Below, piece after piece: positions 30,842 to 31,695 of a DNA stretch of 31,695 nucleotides. The stretch's first letter is position 1, and each line of letters begins with the position of its first letter. This stretch comes from a virus. The stretch is from IMG/VR virus record IMGVR_UViG_3300032053_000323, positions 1 through 31,695 of that record. One strand, given 5' to 3'. A program made the translations under genes and the position numbers. A model generated the notes under the pieces. That model made no database searches. It was not told the origin of the DNA and saw only the letters and a program-made list of their open reading frames with translations.

Positions 30842-31221
30842 CTATGATTTATCTTACGAAACATCTCCTCAGAATCTATCTCGTCTGTACCCCGTTCAGC
30901 TTTAGCTATTAGCTCAGCTAACTTGATGAGCTGATCATTTGCTTTGCTCATTCTCTCGATGTAAGTAGAAATGGTCTTTCCGTGAACGGCATGTTCAGTG
31001 CTCTTGTTCTCAACGATCTTCACCAGTCGAGCGAACATAACATATGCATTCTGTCGATCCGAGATAGCATTTTCGTAGATCTCTTTCCAAAGTTGCCTCT
31101 TTTTGTCATCGAGTGACTCAATGTTTTTTAGCAACTCACCAAAATCACGAAGACGTTCGTCAACGTTGCGTTCAGTGACCTCTACGATTCCAGGCCCGAT
31201 ATCTTCTTCTTCGTCAGCCAT
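30838..31221 (-). CDS. small helical protein of the virion module
   Basis: The 127-residue protein is acidic at the start (MADEEEDIGPGIVEVTE) and otherwise almost all helix with heptad-like spacing (RLRDFGELLKNIESLDDKKRQLWKEIYENA; ANDQLIKLAELIAKAER). It could be a chaperone, tail-assembly or small-terminase-like protein; none of these is supported by a motif. It overlaps the genes on both sides (4 and 8 nt), so it is translated with them. Confidence 0.65.
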   Translation of the reverse strand: MADEEEDIGPGIVEVTERNVDERLRDFGELLKNIESLDDKKRQLWKEIYENAISDRQNAYVMFARLVKIVENKSTEHAVHGKTISTYIERMSKANDQLIKLAELIAKAERGTDEIDSEEMFRKINHR

Positions 31222-31695
31222 TGTTCACCTCAAAAGTGTTTCGTTTTTTCATTTCTCTTTGTATGGCTTTTTCACGCATCAACTGTTTGCTAGCTTCACT
31301 TCGCTTTGTTCCAAAGTTCGGATTATTTTGTCCCAATTTACCAAACATGCCATTTCCTACACCTGAACGATTGATGGACACCTTTTTTCTCGTTGACTCT
31401 TTGACGAATTTACGTTTGTCTTTAACGTGATCAAAACATAATTTTCTGATGATTGCTTCTTCAACAAATGACAATTTAATGTCTGAGTATGTCTTTCCAG
31501 AGAGAATCCTGCTTATTGAACTTTGTGTGATATTAAATTGCTTTGTTAGTTCGCGTTGTGATGTACCAGTCAAGTAAGCTCGTTTTAGACAAAGCACTTC
31601 TTCGTGTGTTAGTTTTGCACTCGGGCTATTCGATCCACGGTGGCCAATTCGTTGTGCAAGAGATGGTTTGTAGCCAGACGTTCCATCACCCCCAG
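31214..31695 (-). CDS. homing-endonuclease-like protein with HTH and NUMOD3, 5'-truncated
   Basis: The frame is open to the window edge, so the N-terminus is missing. The visible 160 residues have SAKLTHEEVLCLKRAYLTG followed by TSQRELTKQFNITQSSISRI and LSGKTYSDI, a helix-turn-helix common at the C-terminus of HNH homing nucleases. GMFGKLGQNNPNFGTKRSEASKQL follows and fits NUMOD3 repeats (GMFGK...SE..K). A catalytic HNH or GIY-YIG domain would lie outside the window. A start at GTG 31597 would cut the HTH region and is unlikely. It overlaps the next gene by 8 nt, unusual for a mobile nuclease. Confidence 0.7.
   Translation of the reverse strand, partial: GGDGTSGYKPSLAQRIGHRGSNSPSAKLTHEEVLCLKRAYLTGTSQRELTKQFNITQSSISRILSGKTYSDIKLSFVEEAIIRKLCFDHVKDKRKFVKESTRKKVSINRSGVGNGMFGKLGQNNPNFGTKRSEASKQLMREKAIQREMKKRNTFEVNNG

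Overview
The window looks like part of the genome of a large tailed dsDNA phage with a contractile (T4/Myoviridae-type) tail. The evidence is a T4 gp6-like baseplate wedge protein next to a gp25-like lysozyme-fold wedge protein, a probable gp5-type hub/spike protein, very large LamG and collagen-like virion proteins, tightly overlapping genes, and a tRNA cluster mixed with small accessory genes. The host cannot be named from the sequence. One phage lipoprotein has an Asp/Ser/Gly/Arg-rich linker of the sort common in Myxococcota lipoproteins, which is only a weak hint.

Region 1 (1-13552, almost all plus strand) is a translation and RNA-metabolism island. It holds 16 tRNA genes (one cut by the window start): Leu (partial), Arg-ACG, Arg-UCG, Leu-UAG, Met/Ile2-CAU, Leu-CAG, Arg-CCU, Arg-CCG, Val-GAC, Val-UAC, Ser-GCU, Ser-CGA, Ser-GGA, Gly-GCC, Gly-UCC and Ile-UAU. 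Between them lie a domain-1-less RF1-type release factor made through a prfB-style +1 frameshift, a Pth2-type peptidyl-tRNA hydrolase, two RNA ligases (Rnl2-like and Rnl1-like), a HAD phosphatase, a NADAR-family protein, a SLOG-family protein, a nucleotidyltransferase, a GNAT-like protein, an S24/S26-like mini-peptidase, a dual-specificity phosphatase, a secreted glucosaminidase-like enzyme, an EXORDIUM-like lipoprotein, an HNH nuclease and many small unknown genes. Two genes run on the minus strand: a glycosyltransferase and the HAD protein.

Five inter-tRNA spacers carry what appears to be one repeated structured RNA. A terminal stem whose sequence differs in every copy but stays paired encloses an invariant AGUAAC on the 5' side and GUGAAA on the 3' side. 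These can form a bulged-G (loop E / sarcin-ricin type) module closed by an AC/GU step. The stem starts at, or overlaps, the CCA end of the upstream tRNA and ends 2-7 nt before the next tRNA. I do not recognise this element. With the frameshifted release factor it is the most interesting content here.

Region 2 (13549-31695, all minus strand) is the virion module. In the direction of transcription it runs: 5'-truncated homing-endonuclease-like gene, small helical protein, gp5-like hub/spike protein, Pro/Leu-rich hydrophobic protein, gp25, gp6, a DNRLRE-like structural protein, a 1166-residue LamG protein, a 288-residue virion protein, a 1376-residue virion protein and an 809-residue collagen-like fibre with a C-terminal lectin-like domain. 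Most junctions overlap by a few bases, so this is probably one late operon. No stretch longer than about 300 bases lacks a gene; the longest gaps are near 120 bases (9476-9574, 13264-13384).
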